Under the pieces are notes generated by a model. It had not been told where the DNA came from. It was given only the letters and a program-made list of their open reading frames with translations, and did no database searches. The translations under genes were made by a program, and so were the position numbers. A stretch of DNA of 64,000 bases from Fusibacillus kribbianus (GTDB taxonomy: Bacteria; Bacillota; Clostridia; Lachnospirales; Lachnospiraceae). The stretch spans positions 210,431 through 274,430 of the forward strand of contig NZ_JASGBQ010000002.1 in NCBI RefSeq assembly GCF_030053595.1. The letters are read 5' to 3'. Of the stretch, positions 27,069 through 36,710 are shown in pieces (position 1 is the stretch's first letter; the number at the start of each line of letters is the position of its first letter).

Positions 27069-28670
27069 TCAGAAGCTGTCCAGCAGTCCGCCTACCCCTT
27101 CTTCCTCAAACACCTTTTTATAATATCCGACCTCATTCTGAATCAGTTCATCGATGACGGACATTCCAAGAAGCTCCACCGGCGCCTTGTCATCTGTGAG
27201 AAGATATGTGCCTTTCTCATATTGTTCCAGATTTGCCGCCACCGTTTCCATCATATTCCGAAGTCCGGTATCCGAAAGCTCTTCTGTCGCCTCCTGAAAC
27301 TGCGCTAAAGGCTTCTCTCCCATAAAGGCAAACAGTTCCCGGTTGGTGGAGCCTGTCACATCAACCGTGTATACGGTATCAAAAACCGAAGCAATCGTAT
27401 CCGACAAATACTGATTGATATTCCCTTCCTTGTCCGTGTGCATATTCATATTCACAACCATGACGCCATTCTCATTCAGATGCTCCTGTACCATCTGAAA
27501 AAACTCCCTGGACGACATCTGAAAGGGAATGGTGATGTCCTGATAAGCATCCACCATGATCACATCATACGTTTCCCTGTTCACATTTAAAAAAGCCCGG
27601 CCGTCATAAGTGGTCACCTGTACCGTCTCCGGAAGGCAGAAATACGCTCTGGCCAGATCCGTAATTTTCTGATCGATCTCCACTCCTTCCACAGATACCT
27701 GATCAAAATAACGGTGGCACTGTGTCGCGTAAGTACCGGTTCCCATACCGAGCACCAGGATCTTTGCCTCCTCCTTCTCGCAAACCCCTGCCATGACCGG
27801 CGCCGCCAGCGCATAATCATAGTACATCCCCGTCAGGCTGTCATCCTTCTTCATGATCGACTGAACACCGAACAGCACATTGGTGGACAGAATCACACTG
27901 TCCTCATCCTCCTTGACCTGAAGATAATTGTAAATAGATTCTCCTTCATACAAAAGATTTGATTCCCAGAAAGCAAAGCTGTCAAAAAAAGCAGAAACAC
28001 TGCACCCGAGGAACAGAACGGCGCTGACAATGCATTTCACCAGCTTTGTCTTTTCGCTGACAAAATAGATGATTCCCAGAATCAGAAGAATTCCGGAAAA
28101 AATCAGAAATGTGACCGAGGTGCCTACTGCCGGAATAGTCACAAAAGTAGGAAGAAAGGTGCCAATAATACTGCCCACCGTATTAAAGGCGCCCAGGGTA
28201 CCCACTACTTTTCCGCTGTCATCCAGGCTGTCCACGGTATATTTTACAAGTGACGGTGTCACAGTACCCAGAAGAAACAGAGGGAACACAAAAATAACCA
28301 TACAGGTGCAAAAAGCCGCCCAGGTAAGAAGATTGCTGCTCACCGTAAAGACGAGAAGGGCAGATATCCCCAGAATAATGTATTTGCCCACCAGAGGAAT
28401 GGCTGCGATCCAGACAGAAGCAATGATCAGGCGCATGTACAGCCGATCAGGATCGGGATTTTTATCCGCTGTCCTTCCGCCCCAGATATTTCCCAGCGCC
28501 ATAGCGATCATGACCGTTCCGATAATGATGGTATAAACGATCTGGGATGAACTGAAATAAGGAGCCAGAAGACGGCTGGCCGCCAGTTCCACAGCCATCA
28601 CCGACATTCCTGCAAAAAACTCTGTCATGTAAAGATAATACTTATTCTTTAAAATTTTTCTCGTTTTCAT
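27069..28670 (-). CDS. MFS-like/spermidine-synthase-like fusion membrane protein
   Basis: A 533-aa protein. Residues about 10-225 hold six or seven membrane helices of the type fused to spermidine synthases. The C-terminal part is a SAM-methyltransferase-like fold with VLGMGTGTYA, VEIDQK and DGRAFL. The catalytic region reads MVDAYQDITIPFQ, not the DSSDP wording of true spermidine synthases, so polyamine synthesis is doubtful. The frame extends to a GTG, but ATG 28670 after GAGGACAGAG is chosen. Its stop abuts the AraC stop with no base between. Confidence 0.85.
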   Translation of the reverse strand: MKTRKILKNKYYLYMTEFFAGMSVMAVELAASRLLAPYFSSSQIVYTIIIGTVMIAMALGNIWGGRTADKNPDPDRLYMRLIIASVWIAAIPLVGKYIILGISALLVFTVSSNLLTWAAFCTCMVIFVFPLFLLGTVTPSLVKYTVDSLDDSGKVVGTLGAFNTVGSIIGTFLPTFVTIPAVGTSVTFLIFSGILLILGIIYFVSEKTKLVKCIVSAVLFLGCSVSAFFDSFAFWESNLLYEGESIYNYLQVKEDEDSVILSTNVLFGVQSIMKKDDSLTGMYYDYALAAPVMAGVCEKEEAKILVLGMGTGTYATQCHRYFDQVSVEGVEIDQKITDLARAYFCLPETVQVTTYDGRAFLNVNRETYDVIMVDAYQDITIPFQMSSREFFQMVQEHLNENGVMVVNMNMHTDKEGNINQYLSDTIASVFDTVYTVDVTGSTNRELFAFMGEKPLAQFQEATEELSDTGLRNMMETVAANLEQYEKGTYLLTDDKAPVELLGMSVIDELIQNEVGYYKKVFEEEGVGGLLDSF

Positions 28671-28779
28671 CTCTGTCCTCGGTTCCACTCAAATTCCATA
28701 TTCTGCAAAAAGTTCTGCCTGATTATAACACGTGCCTCGCAAATTGAAAAGGCTTTTTCACAACTGAAAATATCAGGAA

Positions 28780-28821
28780 AAAGAAAAAACACCCGTGGGA
28801 GTTTTGTTCTCTCACGGGTGT
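28780..28821 (-). terminator. terminator of the EF-G-like gene
   Basis: Stem ACACCCGTG-GGAG/CTC-CACGGGTGT followed on the minus strand by six T and more T-rich sequence. Confidence 0.88.
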
Positions 28822-28832
28822 CTGAACATATT

Positions 28833-30914
28833 TTATTCTTCTGCTGCTCTCGCTGCAATCTCCTTCGCCTGTACATCGCTGGGAGCCTGCTCATAGCGGG
28901 CAAATTCATACTCAAAATGTCCGATACCGCCGGTCATGGAACGCAGATCGGTGGAGTAGCCGATCAGCTCAGACATGGGAACATCCGCCTCAATGATCTG
29001 ATTGCCCTTGTGGTCCGGGTTCATGCCCAGCACACGACCTCTTCTCTTGTTTAAATCGCCCATGATATCACCGGTAAATTTATCCGGCACCTTCACCTTC
29101 AGGGACGCGATGGGCTCCAGAAGGACAGGCTTGGAAGCGGGATCTGCAAAGGCATTCTTCACTGCCAGAATGGTTGCCATCTTGAAGGCCATTTCGGAAG
29201 AGTCAACTGCATGGTAGGAACCGAATACCAGAGTTGCCTTCAGGCCAACAACGGGATAGCCTGCAAGCGGCCCCTTGAGAACGGATTCCTGAATACCCTT
29301 CTCTACCGCAGGGAAGTAATTCTTGGGAACAACGCCGCCCACGATCTTCTCTTCAAATACATAAGGCTTATCCAGATCGCCGGAGGGCTCAAATTCGATG
29401 ACAACATCACCGTACTGGCCGTGTCCGCCGGACTGCTTTTTATGCTTGCCCTGTACCTTAACCTTGCCGCGGATGGTCTCACGGAAGGCAACCTTGGGCT
29501 TGGAAAGCTCAACCTCCACCTTATAACGGTTCAGGAGCTTGCTCACCACCACTTCCAGCTGCTGATCGCCGATGCCGTACAGCAGAGTCTGGCGGTTTTC
29601 CTTATCATTGACTGTCTTCAGGGTCAGATCCTCTTCCATCAATTTGGAAAGAGCGCCTGCGATCTTATCTTCATCGCCCTTGTTCTTTGCCTTGTAGCAC
29701 ATGTAGGTGTAAGGCTTGGAGATCTCGGGACGGTCAAAAACGATGGCCTTTGCCTTGGTGGAAAGTGTGTCGCCGGTACCGGTCACAGTCAGCTTGGGAA
29801 TGGCGCCGATATCGCCGCTTCTGAGTGCAGAAACCTCAATAGCCTCCCTGCCGCGCATCACAAACAGTTTGGCAACCTTCTCCTCTGTTTCTTTATTTGC
29901 ATTGTAAAGAACGCTGTCTGCGCGGAGAACACCGGAGCAGACCTTCACATAGGAATACTTTCCGATAAAAGGATCCACAAGAGTCTTCCAAACCTTGACG
30001 CTCAGAGGATTGGCATCCTGATAATTGGCCTCAAACACATCTCCGGTAGCTGCATAGGTACCGGTCACCTCCAGCTTTTCAGGGGATGCGAAATATTTCT
30101 CAACTGCCTGCAGAAGCATGGTAGTACCCTGTCCGTTGACACCTGCACCCATGAGTACGGGAACAATGCCGCAGTCCATAACATGCTGACGCAGCGCAAT
30201 GGAAACCTCATCATAGGTAAACTCATCGCCTGCAAAGTAACGATCCATATACTCCTCACTGGTCTCTGCAACTGCTTCCATAAGCGCTTCACGGCAGATC
30301 TCCAGATTCTTCATGGAGTAATCAGGAATCTCACACTCTTCATAATCAGAAAGGCTCAAGAATCTTCTGCCCTTCATCTTCACTACATTTACAAAGCCTA
30401 CAAACCGCTCATTCTCACGGATCGGCAGATGGAACGGTGCGATTCTCTTGCCGTAGAGTCCTTGCAGATCCTCGATGATCTGACGATAGCTGGCATTATC
30501 ATCATCCATGTTGGTAACAAAGATCATCCTGGGAAGATTGTGTTCTTCGCAGTATTCCCATGCCTTCTGGGTTCCAACCTCCACACCGGACTTTCCATTT
30601 ATTACGATGATCGCCGCATCTGCGACGCTTAAAGCCTCTTCCACTTCTCCCACAAAATCAAAATATCCGGGAGTATCCAAAAAATTGATCTTGACGCCTT
30701 CCCACATGATGGGAACTACGGTTGTAGATACGGAAAACAGTCTCTTTGTTTCCTCTTTATCGAAATCGCTGATGGTATTGCCATCGGTAATTTTTCCCTG
30801 ACGTGCGGTAACTCCGGTCACATGAGCCATTGCCTCAACCAAAGTCGTCTTACCTGCTCCTCCATGCCCCAATAATACGACGTTGCGAATTCTTTCCGAT
30901 TCAAAAACGTTCAT
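28833..30914 (-). CDS. elongation factor G-like GTPase
   Basis: A 693-aa EF-G paralogue with all five EF-G-type domains by length. G1 is GHGGAGKT (16-23) and G3 is DTPG (80-83). The G4 box, normally NKMD, reads TNMDDDN (134-140), and the switch I region lacks the RGIT signature of translating EF-G. This fits the group called 'elongation factor G-like' seen beside the canonical fusA in Clostridia; its task is not defined. The ATG at 30914 follows GGGAGGAAG. Strongly biased codons and a clear promoter suggest high expression. Confidence 0.9.
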   Translation of the reverse strand: MNVFESERIRNVVLLGHGGAGKTTLVEAMAHVTGVTARQGKITDGNTISDFDKEETKRLFSVSTTVVPIMWEGVKINFLDTPGYFDFVGEVEEALSVADAAIIVINGKSGVEVGTQKAWEYCEEHNLPRMIFVTNMDDDNASYRQIIEDLQGLYGKRIAPFHLPIRENERFVGFVNVVKMKGRRFLSLSDYEECEIPDYSMKNLEICREALMEAVAETSEEYMDRYFAGDEFTYDEVSIALRQHVMDCGIVPVLMGAGVNGQGTTMLLQAVEKYFASPEKLEVTGTYAATGDVFEANYQDANPLSVKVWKTLVDPFIGKYSYVKVCSGVLRADSVLYNANKETEEKVAKLFVMRGREAIEVSALRSGDIGAIPKLTVTGTGDTLSTKAKAIVFDRPEISKPYTYMCYKAKNKGDEDKIAGALSKLMEEDLTLKTVNDKENRQTLLYGIGDQQLEVVVSKLLNRYKVEVELSKPKVAFRETIRGKVKVQGKHKKQSGGHGQYGDVVIEFEPSGDLDKPYVFEEKIVGGVVPKNYFPAVEKGIQESVLKGPLAGYPVVGLKATLVFGSYHAVDSSEMAFKMATILAVKNAFADPASKPVLLEPIASLKVKVPDKFTGDIMGDLNKRRGRVLGMNPDHKGNQIIEADVPMSELIGYSTDLRSMTGGIGHFEYEFARYEQAPSDVQAKEIAARAAEE

Positions 30915-30999
30915 AGCTACTTCCTCCCTTAAGTTCGTATTAGCCCCAGCGCCGCCCAGGAATTTGCGGCAAGATGTCTGCATCTCGTGACTTAGCTAT

Positions 31000-31028
31000 A
31001 TTGTACTAAAAATTTTCGAAAATAGCAA
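31000..31028 (-). promoter_or_regulatory. promoter of the EF-G-like gene
   Basis: On the minus strand TTGCTA (31028-31023), 17-nt spacer, TACAAT (31005-31000). The leader is about 80 nt. A TTTTCGAAAA palindrome lies within the spacer. Confidence 0.65.
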
Positions 31029-31087
31029 CAAAAATATGAAAATCAGACAAACCCGCCTGCACCGTAACGCTTTAACGTGCAAAAGTG

Positions 31088-31116
31088 TTGACAAAGCCCC
31101 TGTTCTGCTCTAAAAT
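31088..31116 (+). promoter_or_regulatory. promoter of tyrA-aroA
   Basis: Consensus TTGACA (31088-31093), 17-nt spacer, TAAAAT (31111-31116); predicted start about 50 nt before tyrA. Confidence 0.8.
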
Positions 31117-31172
31117 AACGATGGTACAGGCGGTTTTCGGACCGCCGGATATCCAGAAAGGACACAGAAAAA

Positions 31173-32273
31173 ATGAAAAATCTGACTATCGGCTTTATTG
31201 GTCTGGGCCTGATCGGCGGTTCCATCGCCAAGGGCTTAAAGCGTGCCAATAAAGAGCATTATATCATGGCCTTTGCCCGTCACCGTGAGACACTGGATGC
31301 GGCTCTCGCCGACGGTTCCATTGATGAAGCCCTGGACGGAGTCGATGAAAATCTGACACGGTGCGATTACATCTTTCTCTGTACCCCTGTCTCCTACAAC
31401 GAAGAATATCTGACGGCCATCCGGCCCTTTCTCCGGAAGGACGCCATTTTAACCGATGTGGGAAGCGTAAAGACCAATATCCATGAGGCGGTTGCCCGCA
31501 TGGGCATGGAGGCCAATTTCATCGGCGGACATCCCATGGCCGGATCGGAAAAAAGCGGCTACCAGTATTCCAACGATCATCTGGTGGAAAACGCTTATTA
31601 CGTCATTACCCCCACTCCCCTGTCCCCGCCGGACAAGGTGGAAGAGCTTAAGGGGCTGGCCCTTTCCCTGTCCGCCCTCCCCCTGATCCTGGATTATAAG
31701 GAGCACGATTACATTGTGGCAGGCATCAGCCATCTGCCCCACCTGATCGCCTCCAGTCTGGTAAATCTGGTGAAGGACAAGGATACCCCCGAGCAGACCA
31801 TGAAGCTGGTGGCTGCCGGCGGCTTCAAGGATATCACAAGGATCGCATCCTCCTCCCCCGTCATGTGGCAGCAGATCTGCGCCACCAACCGGGATAATAT
31901 CCAGTCCATCCTCGGCGACTATATTGAAGCACTGAAAAAGGTCCGCACTGCTGTGGCTGACGGCGATGAACAGGCGATCTATGACCTGTTCGACACCTCC
32001 AGGGAATACCGGAACTCTATTCCAAACCGGTCTGCAGGCCCCATCAAGAAGGAATTTGCCCTGTACTGTGATATCGTGGATGAATCGGGAGCCATTGCGA
32101 CCATTGCAACAATCCTGGCTGCCCATCAGATCAGCATTAAAAATATCGGCATCATCCACAACCGGGAATTCGAGGAGGGCGTTCTCAAGATCGAATTTTA
32201 CGGTGAGGAGGCTTCTTCGAAGGCCGTGGATCTTCTGACCCAGTGCCGCTACACGGTATATCACAAAGGATAG
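31173..32273 (+). CDS. tyrA: prephenate dehydrogenase
   Basis: A 366-aa prephenate dehydrogenase for tyrosine synthesis. The NAD-binding motif GFIGLGLIGG occupies residues 7-16, the GGHPMAGSEKSG segment contains the active-site His, and the C-terminal about 75 residues form an ACT domain (IATILAAHQISIKNIGI), pointing to feedback control by an amino acid, probably tyrosine. There is no chorismate mutase part. It is followed by aroA after 20 nt, giving a two-gene aromatic amino-acid unit. Confidence 0.94.
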   Translation: MKNLTIGFIGLGLIGGSIAKGLKRANKEHYIMAFARHRETLDAALADGSIDEALDGVDENLTRCDYIFLCTPVSYNEEYLTAIRPFLRKDAILTDVGSVKTNIHEAVARMGMEANFIGGHPMAGSEKSGYQYSNDHLVENAYYVITPTPLSPPDKVEELKGLALSLSALPLILDYKEHDYIVAGISHLPHLIASSLVNLVKDKDTPEQTMKLVAAGGFKDITRIASSSPVMWQQICATNRDNIQSILGDYIEALKKVRTAVADGDEQAIYDLFDTSREYRNSIPNRSAGPIKKEFALYCDIVDESGAIATIATILAAHQISIKNIGIIHNREFEEGVLKIEFYGEEASSKAVDLLTQCRYTVYHKG

Positions 32274-32293
32274 ATCATCACAAGAGGTAGCTT

Positions 32294-33565
32294 ATGACAA
32301 AGATAAAACCGCTTCGCGGGGAGCTTGCTGTCCCCGGCGATAAATCCATTTCCCATCGGAGCATCATGTTCGGTGCGTTGGCCAGGGGCACGACACGTGT
32401 GACAAATTTCCTCCAGGGTGCCGACTGCCTCTCCACCATCGACTGCTTCCGGGCCATGGGAATCTCCATCGAAAATCATACGGATGAGGTGCTCATCCAC
32501 GGCAAAGGTCTCCACGGCCTGTCTCAGCCGGCAGATGTTCTGGACTGCGGAAACAGCGGTACCACCACAAGACTTATTTCTGGAATTCTCTCTGCCCAGC
32601 CCTTTACCACGGAGCTGACAGGAGACGCCTCCATTCGGAAGCGTCCCATGGGCCGGATCATGACTCCTCTGTCTCAAATGGGGGCGAAGATCACCAGCCT
32701 TGACAACAATGGATGTGCACCCCTTCGCATATGCGGACAGAAGCTTCACGGTATCCATTATCAGTCCCCCGTCGCCTCGGCCCAGGTAAAATCCGCCATT
32801 CTCCTGGCAGGGCTTTACGCCGACGGCATTACAAGGGTTACAGAGCCTTATGTCTCCAGAAATCATACCGAACTCATGCTGGGCGGCTTTGGCGCCAGGG
32901 TTTCCTGTGAGGGAACCACAGCTTCCATCAAGCCGCCGGACGAGCTTTTTGCCCAGGAGATCGCTGTACCGGGGGACATTTCCTCCGCCGCCTATTTCCT
33001 GACTGCCGCTGCCCTGATTCCCGGTTCTGAGCTCCTCATTAAAAATGTTGGAATCAATCCCACACGGGACGGAATCCTCCGGGTCTATCAGGCCATGGGT
33101 GCAGACATTACCCTTCTCAATGAGCGGATCTGCTCCGGTGAACCGGTTGCCGATCTTCTTGTGAAGTCCGCGCCTCTCTGCGGCTCTGACATCGGTGGTT
33201 CCCTGATCCCCACTCTGATCGATGAGCTTCCCGTCATCGCTGTGGCCGCCTGCTTTGCAGAAGGAACCACTGTCATCCGTGATGCTGCCGAGCTTAAGGT
33301 CAAGGAGTCCAACCGCATCGCCGTTATGGTGGAAAGCCTTTCTGCCATGGGTGCCGATGTGACAGAAACAGAGGACGGCATGATCATTCATGGCGGCCGC
33401 CCCCTCCACGGCGTTGTCATCGACAGCCATCTGGATCACCGGATTGCCATGAGCTTCACAGTCGCCGGACTGATCTGCGGCGAAATGCCGGAAATCACCG
33501 GCCGGGACTGCGTAAGGATTTCCTATCCAAATTTCTATGAAGATCTGGATCGCTGCATGAAATAA
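32294..33565 (+). CDS. aroA: 3-phosphoshikimate 1-carboxyvinyltransferase
   Basis: A 423-aa EPSP synthase of the shikimate pathway. Visible motifs are GDKSISHR (15-22), DCGNSGT (84-90), RPMGR (117-121) and SAQVK (162-166). The S-A-Q-x-K sequence is a marker of class II enzymes, which tend to be tolerant to glyphosate; tolerance itself is inference. It is co-transcribed with tyrA and ends at a strong terminator. Confidence 0.97.
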   Translation: MTKIKPLRGELAVPGDKSISHRSIMFGALARGTTRVTNFLQGADCLSTIDCFRAMGISIENHTDEVLIHGKGLHGLSQPADVLDCGNSGTTTRLISGILSAQPFTTELTGDASIRKRPMGRIMTPLSQMGAKITSLDNNGCAPLRICGQKLHGIHYQSPVASAQVKSAILLAGLYADGITRVTEPYVSRNHTELMLGGFGARVSCEGTTASIKPPDELFAQEIAVPGDISSAAYFLTAAALIPGSELLIKNVGINPTRDGILRVYQAMGADITLLNERICSGEPVADLLVKSAPLCGSDIGGSLIPTLIDELPVIAVAACFAEGTTVIRDAAELKVKESNRIAVMVESLSAMGADVTETEDGMIIHGGRPLHGVVIDSHLDHRIAMSFTVAGLICGEMPEITGRDCVRISYPNFYEDLDRCMK

Positions 33566-33574
33566 ACAAAATAC

Positions 33575-33618
33575 GCCGGGACTGACCGCTTACGGTAAGC
33601 TCCCGGCATTTTCTTTTT
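33575..33618 (+). terminator. terminator of tyrA-aroA
   Basis: GCCGGGA (33575-33581) pairs with TCCCGGC (33601-33607), followed by ATTTTCTTTTT, which overlaps the end of the convergent gene. Confidence 0.85.
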
Positions 33619-34525
33619 AAGCCTTTTTGATTCTTCTCAGAATGCAGCACAAAATTCCAAGAGCGCTGCAGCCATAGATCACGTACTGAGCGGACACCAC
33701 CACCAAAAGATACTGGGTGAAGCCGCCCAGAAAAGCAGGATGATCCGGCAGATAAAGAGTGCATCTGGCGCCAAGGAACGCCAACAGACTGAACAGCACA
33801 AAAGCTGTCATACCACGTCCCGTATCGACCTTCTTAAGCCTTCCGTCACAGTATACCCTCCTTCGTCCAAGAGTCCAGACCATAGAAAGGGCCCCATATG
33901 CCACCGTAAGAACCGCCAGAGTCAGATACAGAAGCTCCGCATAATTCTTTCTGGTGACCGCATCGGAAAACGAGCCCAACGCCGACCGCTGCATCAAAAA
34001 GCCGCGAAGCAGGGCAACGCAGATCACTCCGAGGAATGCCACCGTGGCCAGACGTAAAAGCAGAAAATATCCGCGGGACGTTTTCGTCTTTCTCTTTCTT
34101 TTTACCCTTTTTCCCGTTATTTCTCTTGCCATTGGCCGGATCTCTGCGATCTCCTCTTCTCTTTCATAGGGATCCCTGCCATATTTTCTGCGGTTCTTCG
34201 ACTCCCGCCGAACCGGTCCCTCCCATTCCGGTTCCTCCCATTCCGGTTCCTGACAGCCGGTATCCAGTTCTTCCCGGTACTGCTCTTCCCAGTACTGTTC
34301 TTCCCCGCCAAACTCCGTTTTCCTCTCCGAAAAAGGCTTTAATACGACTGTCTCGTCCATGTCTTCTGCGTAAAGCTCCGGGGCATTGGCAGTTTTCAAA
34401 ACCACCGTCTCTTCTTCGTCTGTTTCCCTGTCAGCTTCCCATACCCTGCTGTCCTCGTCCGGTATCCATTCTGTATCTTCCGGCACAAAATCCACGCCGG
34501 TAAAGTCATTGACCGTTTCTTTCAT
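33617..34525 (-). CDS. unrecognised membrane protein with acidic N-terminal domain
   Basis: A 302-aa protein I do not recognise. Residues about 1-125 are very acidic and low in complexity, with two related units EETVVLKTA and DETVVLKPF and repeats of the EPEWEE and EQYWEE kind. A basic patch (KRVKRKRKTKT) precedes about four membrane helices in the C-terminal half. The Thr-containing units could be kinase/FHA-type recognition sites, which is speculation. The start at 34525 has GGAGATG ahead; an ATG 12 codons upstream has no well-spaced site. It sits next to a decayed region. Confidence 0.6.
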   Translation of the reverse strand: MKETVNDFTGVDFVPEDTEWIPDEDSRVWEADRETDEEETVVLKTANAPELYAEDMDETVVLKPFSERKTEFGGEEQYWEEQYREELDTGCQEPEWEEPEWEGPVRRESKNRRKYGRDPYEREEEIAEIRPMAREITGKRVKRKRKTKTSRGYFLLLRLATVAFLGVICVALLRGFLMQRSALGSFSDAVTRKNYAELLYLTLAVLTVAYGALSMVWTLGRRRVYCDGRLKKVDTGRGMTAFVLFSLLAFLGARCTLYLPDHPAFLGGFTQYLLVVVSAQYVIYGCSALGILCCILRRIKKA

Positions 34526-34719
34526 ATTTTCATCTCCAATCAGAATCCAGATCCTATCCATTTCCTGCAGAAGATTATTCTAGCACATAACCGGAGAAAA
34601 CGCAAAAAATTCACAAATTCTTCAGAATTCCCGGATCTGGGCAGAAAATCTCATAAAAAACTTTACGCAGAATTCATATGCTGCCCGTTTCTGATTTTAC
34701 ATGGATTGGGTAAAATGGT

Positions 34720-35786
34720 AACATCGGCGACGGTATGAGTTATCCCCAGTTTCAGGCGTCTTCTGATTATCTGGGTGCAATCGCAGACGACGATTTTGAA
34801 AAAGCTCTGCCCAGTGTCAAAGCGGAAGAACGGGACGGCGCTGTTCTGGACGGCCCCGTAAAGCTGAACTTCATGAACAGAAGAACTGGAAGATCGGCGT
34901 GGTCAGCTCTGTCAACCTGAATCATGCTACCCCCGCTGCCTTTTATGCATATCAGGCCAGCCGTAATGATTATTATGAGATTGGTTTGGAACTGGTAGAC
35001 TCCGGCTTTGAATACTTCGCAGGCGGTGGTCTGAAAAAGGTCACCGGTGCGGATAAGGATAAGACCAGTCTGTATGATCTGGCAGAAGCTGCCGCCTACA
35101 AAGTAACCTATACTCAGGCTGTAACTGCCGATGACAGTAAAGTCATTCTGATCGACGAGCATCTGGCCGATTCCGATGCCATGGATTATGAAATGGACCG
35201 TGTTGACGGCGAGTGGGCTCTGGCTGACTATGCTGCCAAAGAACATCCTGAAGAAACGCTTATCCTTGTTACCGGTGACCATGAACCCGGCGGCCTGACC
35301 ATCGGCTTTGCAGGTACTGACTATGACACTTACCTTGATACTTTAACCAATCAGAAAATTTCCTACGCTCAATTCGATGAACAGTATATGGCTTCCTATA
35401 AAGAGAACCTCACTTCCTTCGAAGATGCAATGAAGGACGTGGAAGCTCTGTTTGGCCTGAAGATGGTCGGTGAAGAGAATGACCGTCTGGTTCTAACTGA
35501 ATATGAGATTCAGAGATTGCGTACCGCATATGATCTTAGCATGACAGATTACAACGTGGATGAGTTCACGCAGGAACAATATGTACTCTACGGCGAATAC
35601 AATCCTTTCTCTGTGACGGTTACCCATATTCTGAACAACAAGTCTGGTGTGGATTTCACCAGCTACTCCCATACCGGTCTTCCAGTGGCTGTCTTTGCTG
35701 ACGGTATCGGCGCTGAAGCTTTCAGCGGTTACTATGACAACACTGAAATCTACAACAGGCTGGCCGCAATGCTGGGAATAAACTAA
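34720..35786 (+). pseudogene. alkaline phosphatase remnant
   Basis: Broken alkaline phosphatase. The 5' part (from about 34720) encodes NIGDGMSYPQFQAS, the first metal-binding motif, but is preceded in frame by a stop with no signal peptide or start. After KLNFMN (34861-34878) the frame shifts and continues as KNWKIGVVSSVNLNHATPA, so the segment that normally holds the nucleophilic Ser is deleted. The remainder to 35786 is intact in one frame and keeps metal ligands in VTGDHEPGG and SHTGLPV. Without nucleophile, start or export signal it should be inactive. A functional terminator remains behind it. Confidence 0.85.
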
Positions 35787-35800
35787 TTACAAAAAGCATG

Positions 35801-35832
35801 ACACAGGGAGCGGAATGCTCCCTGTGTTTTGG
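35801..35832 (+). terminator. terminator after the alkaline phosphatase remnant
   Basis: 11-bp perfect stem ACACAGGGAGC/GCTCCCTGTGT with a 5-nt loop, followed by TTTT. Confidence 0.85.
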
Positions 35833-35846
35833 CGTTTGGAAGTTTT

Positions 35847-36710
35847 ATGAAATATCTTATTAACCTAAGGAAAAAGAAAACCTTTGGGCCGGTGCTGCTG
35901 TCACTGTTTCTGTTTGTCGTTCTTCTGTTTCTTCCTACCGGGTACGAAGGCGCCTTATCCTATCAAAACGCAGACCGGGTTGACGCTCTTGTCTTATCCA
36001 CCGATGAAAGTGATATTGTAGATACAGGGCTTGTCCGCAACGGTGAACAACGGTGCCAAGTGCGTATTTTAAGTGGACAATTCAAAGGCAGAGAGGTCAC
36101 AGCGGTAAACCAGCTGAACGGCTCTCTGGCAGAGGACAAGCTATTTTCTGTCGGGGATAAAGCCTTTGTGGTAGTCAGCCATGCTGCCGGTGAAATCACG
36201 ACGGTATACATGACAGATCACTTTCGGCTTGATAAAGAAGTCATTTTAGCAGTGCTTTTTATCCTTCTTCTTTTATTGTTTGCCCGGGATACCGGATTAA
36301 GAGCGATCCTTTCCTTTATAGACACCATTCTTTTGATGTGGAAGGTACTGATTCCAAGTTTGCTGAATGGCTGGAATCCGATATGGGTTTCCATAATATT
36401 GGTACTGCTGCTTACCTTTCCGGTACTCAGCCTGATCTATGGCTGGGACCGCAGATGCCTTGCATCGATTTCCGGCGCAGCACTGGGAATTCTGGTCACC
36501 GCTGTACTCGGTTACCTTTTTACTGACCTGTTTCAGATTCACGGAGCAGTCATGGATCTTTCTGTTGATATTTGTTCTGCAGTTTATGAGATTGTAGAAA
36601 AAAAGCCGGATATCAGCGCCAGAGACGCTATTTTATCAGGCTTTGCCGTCGGCAGAGCCGCCTGCGGTTCGACAACCACAACACACAGGAAGAAATGGCA
36701 AATCGATTAG
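35847..36710 (+). pseudogene. YibE/F family membrane protein, 3'-truncated
   Basis: The ATG at 35847 after TTTGGAAG opens a YibE/F-type protein: one N-terminal helix, an extracellular beta-rich part to about residue 120, then several membrane helices. The reading stops soon after the GFAVGRA segment, where family members continue with more helices. From about 36660 the DNA instead matches the start of an XRE regulator in another frame, so the gene was probably cut by a deletion that fused it to the next one. The truncated product may be unstable or nonfunctional. Confidence 0.65.

Noticed and set aside
27069..28670. Naming the fusion protein speE
   Set aside because: The catalytic polyamine-site wording is missing, so spermidine synthesis is unsupported.
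29211..30632. 473-codon open frame on the plus strand
   Set aside because: Lies antisense to the EF-G-like gene, whose motifs and start are clear. No motif or ribosome site supports the reverse frame.
32261..33439. 392-codon open frame on the minus strand
   Set aside because: Antisense to aroA with no recognisable features.
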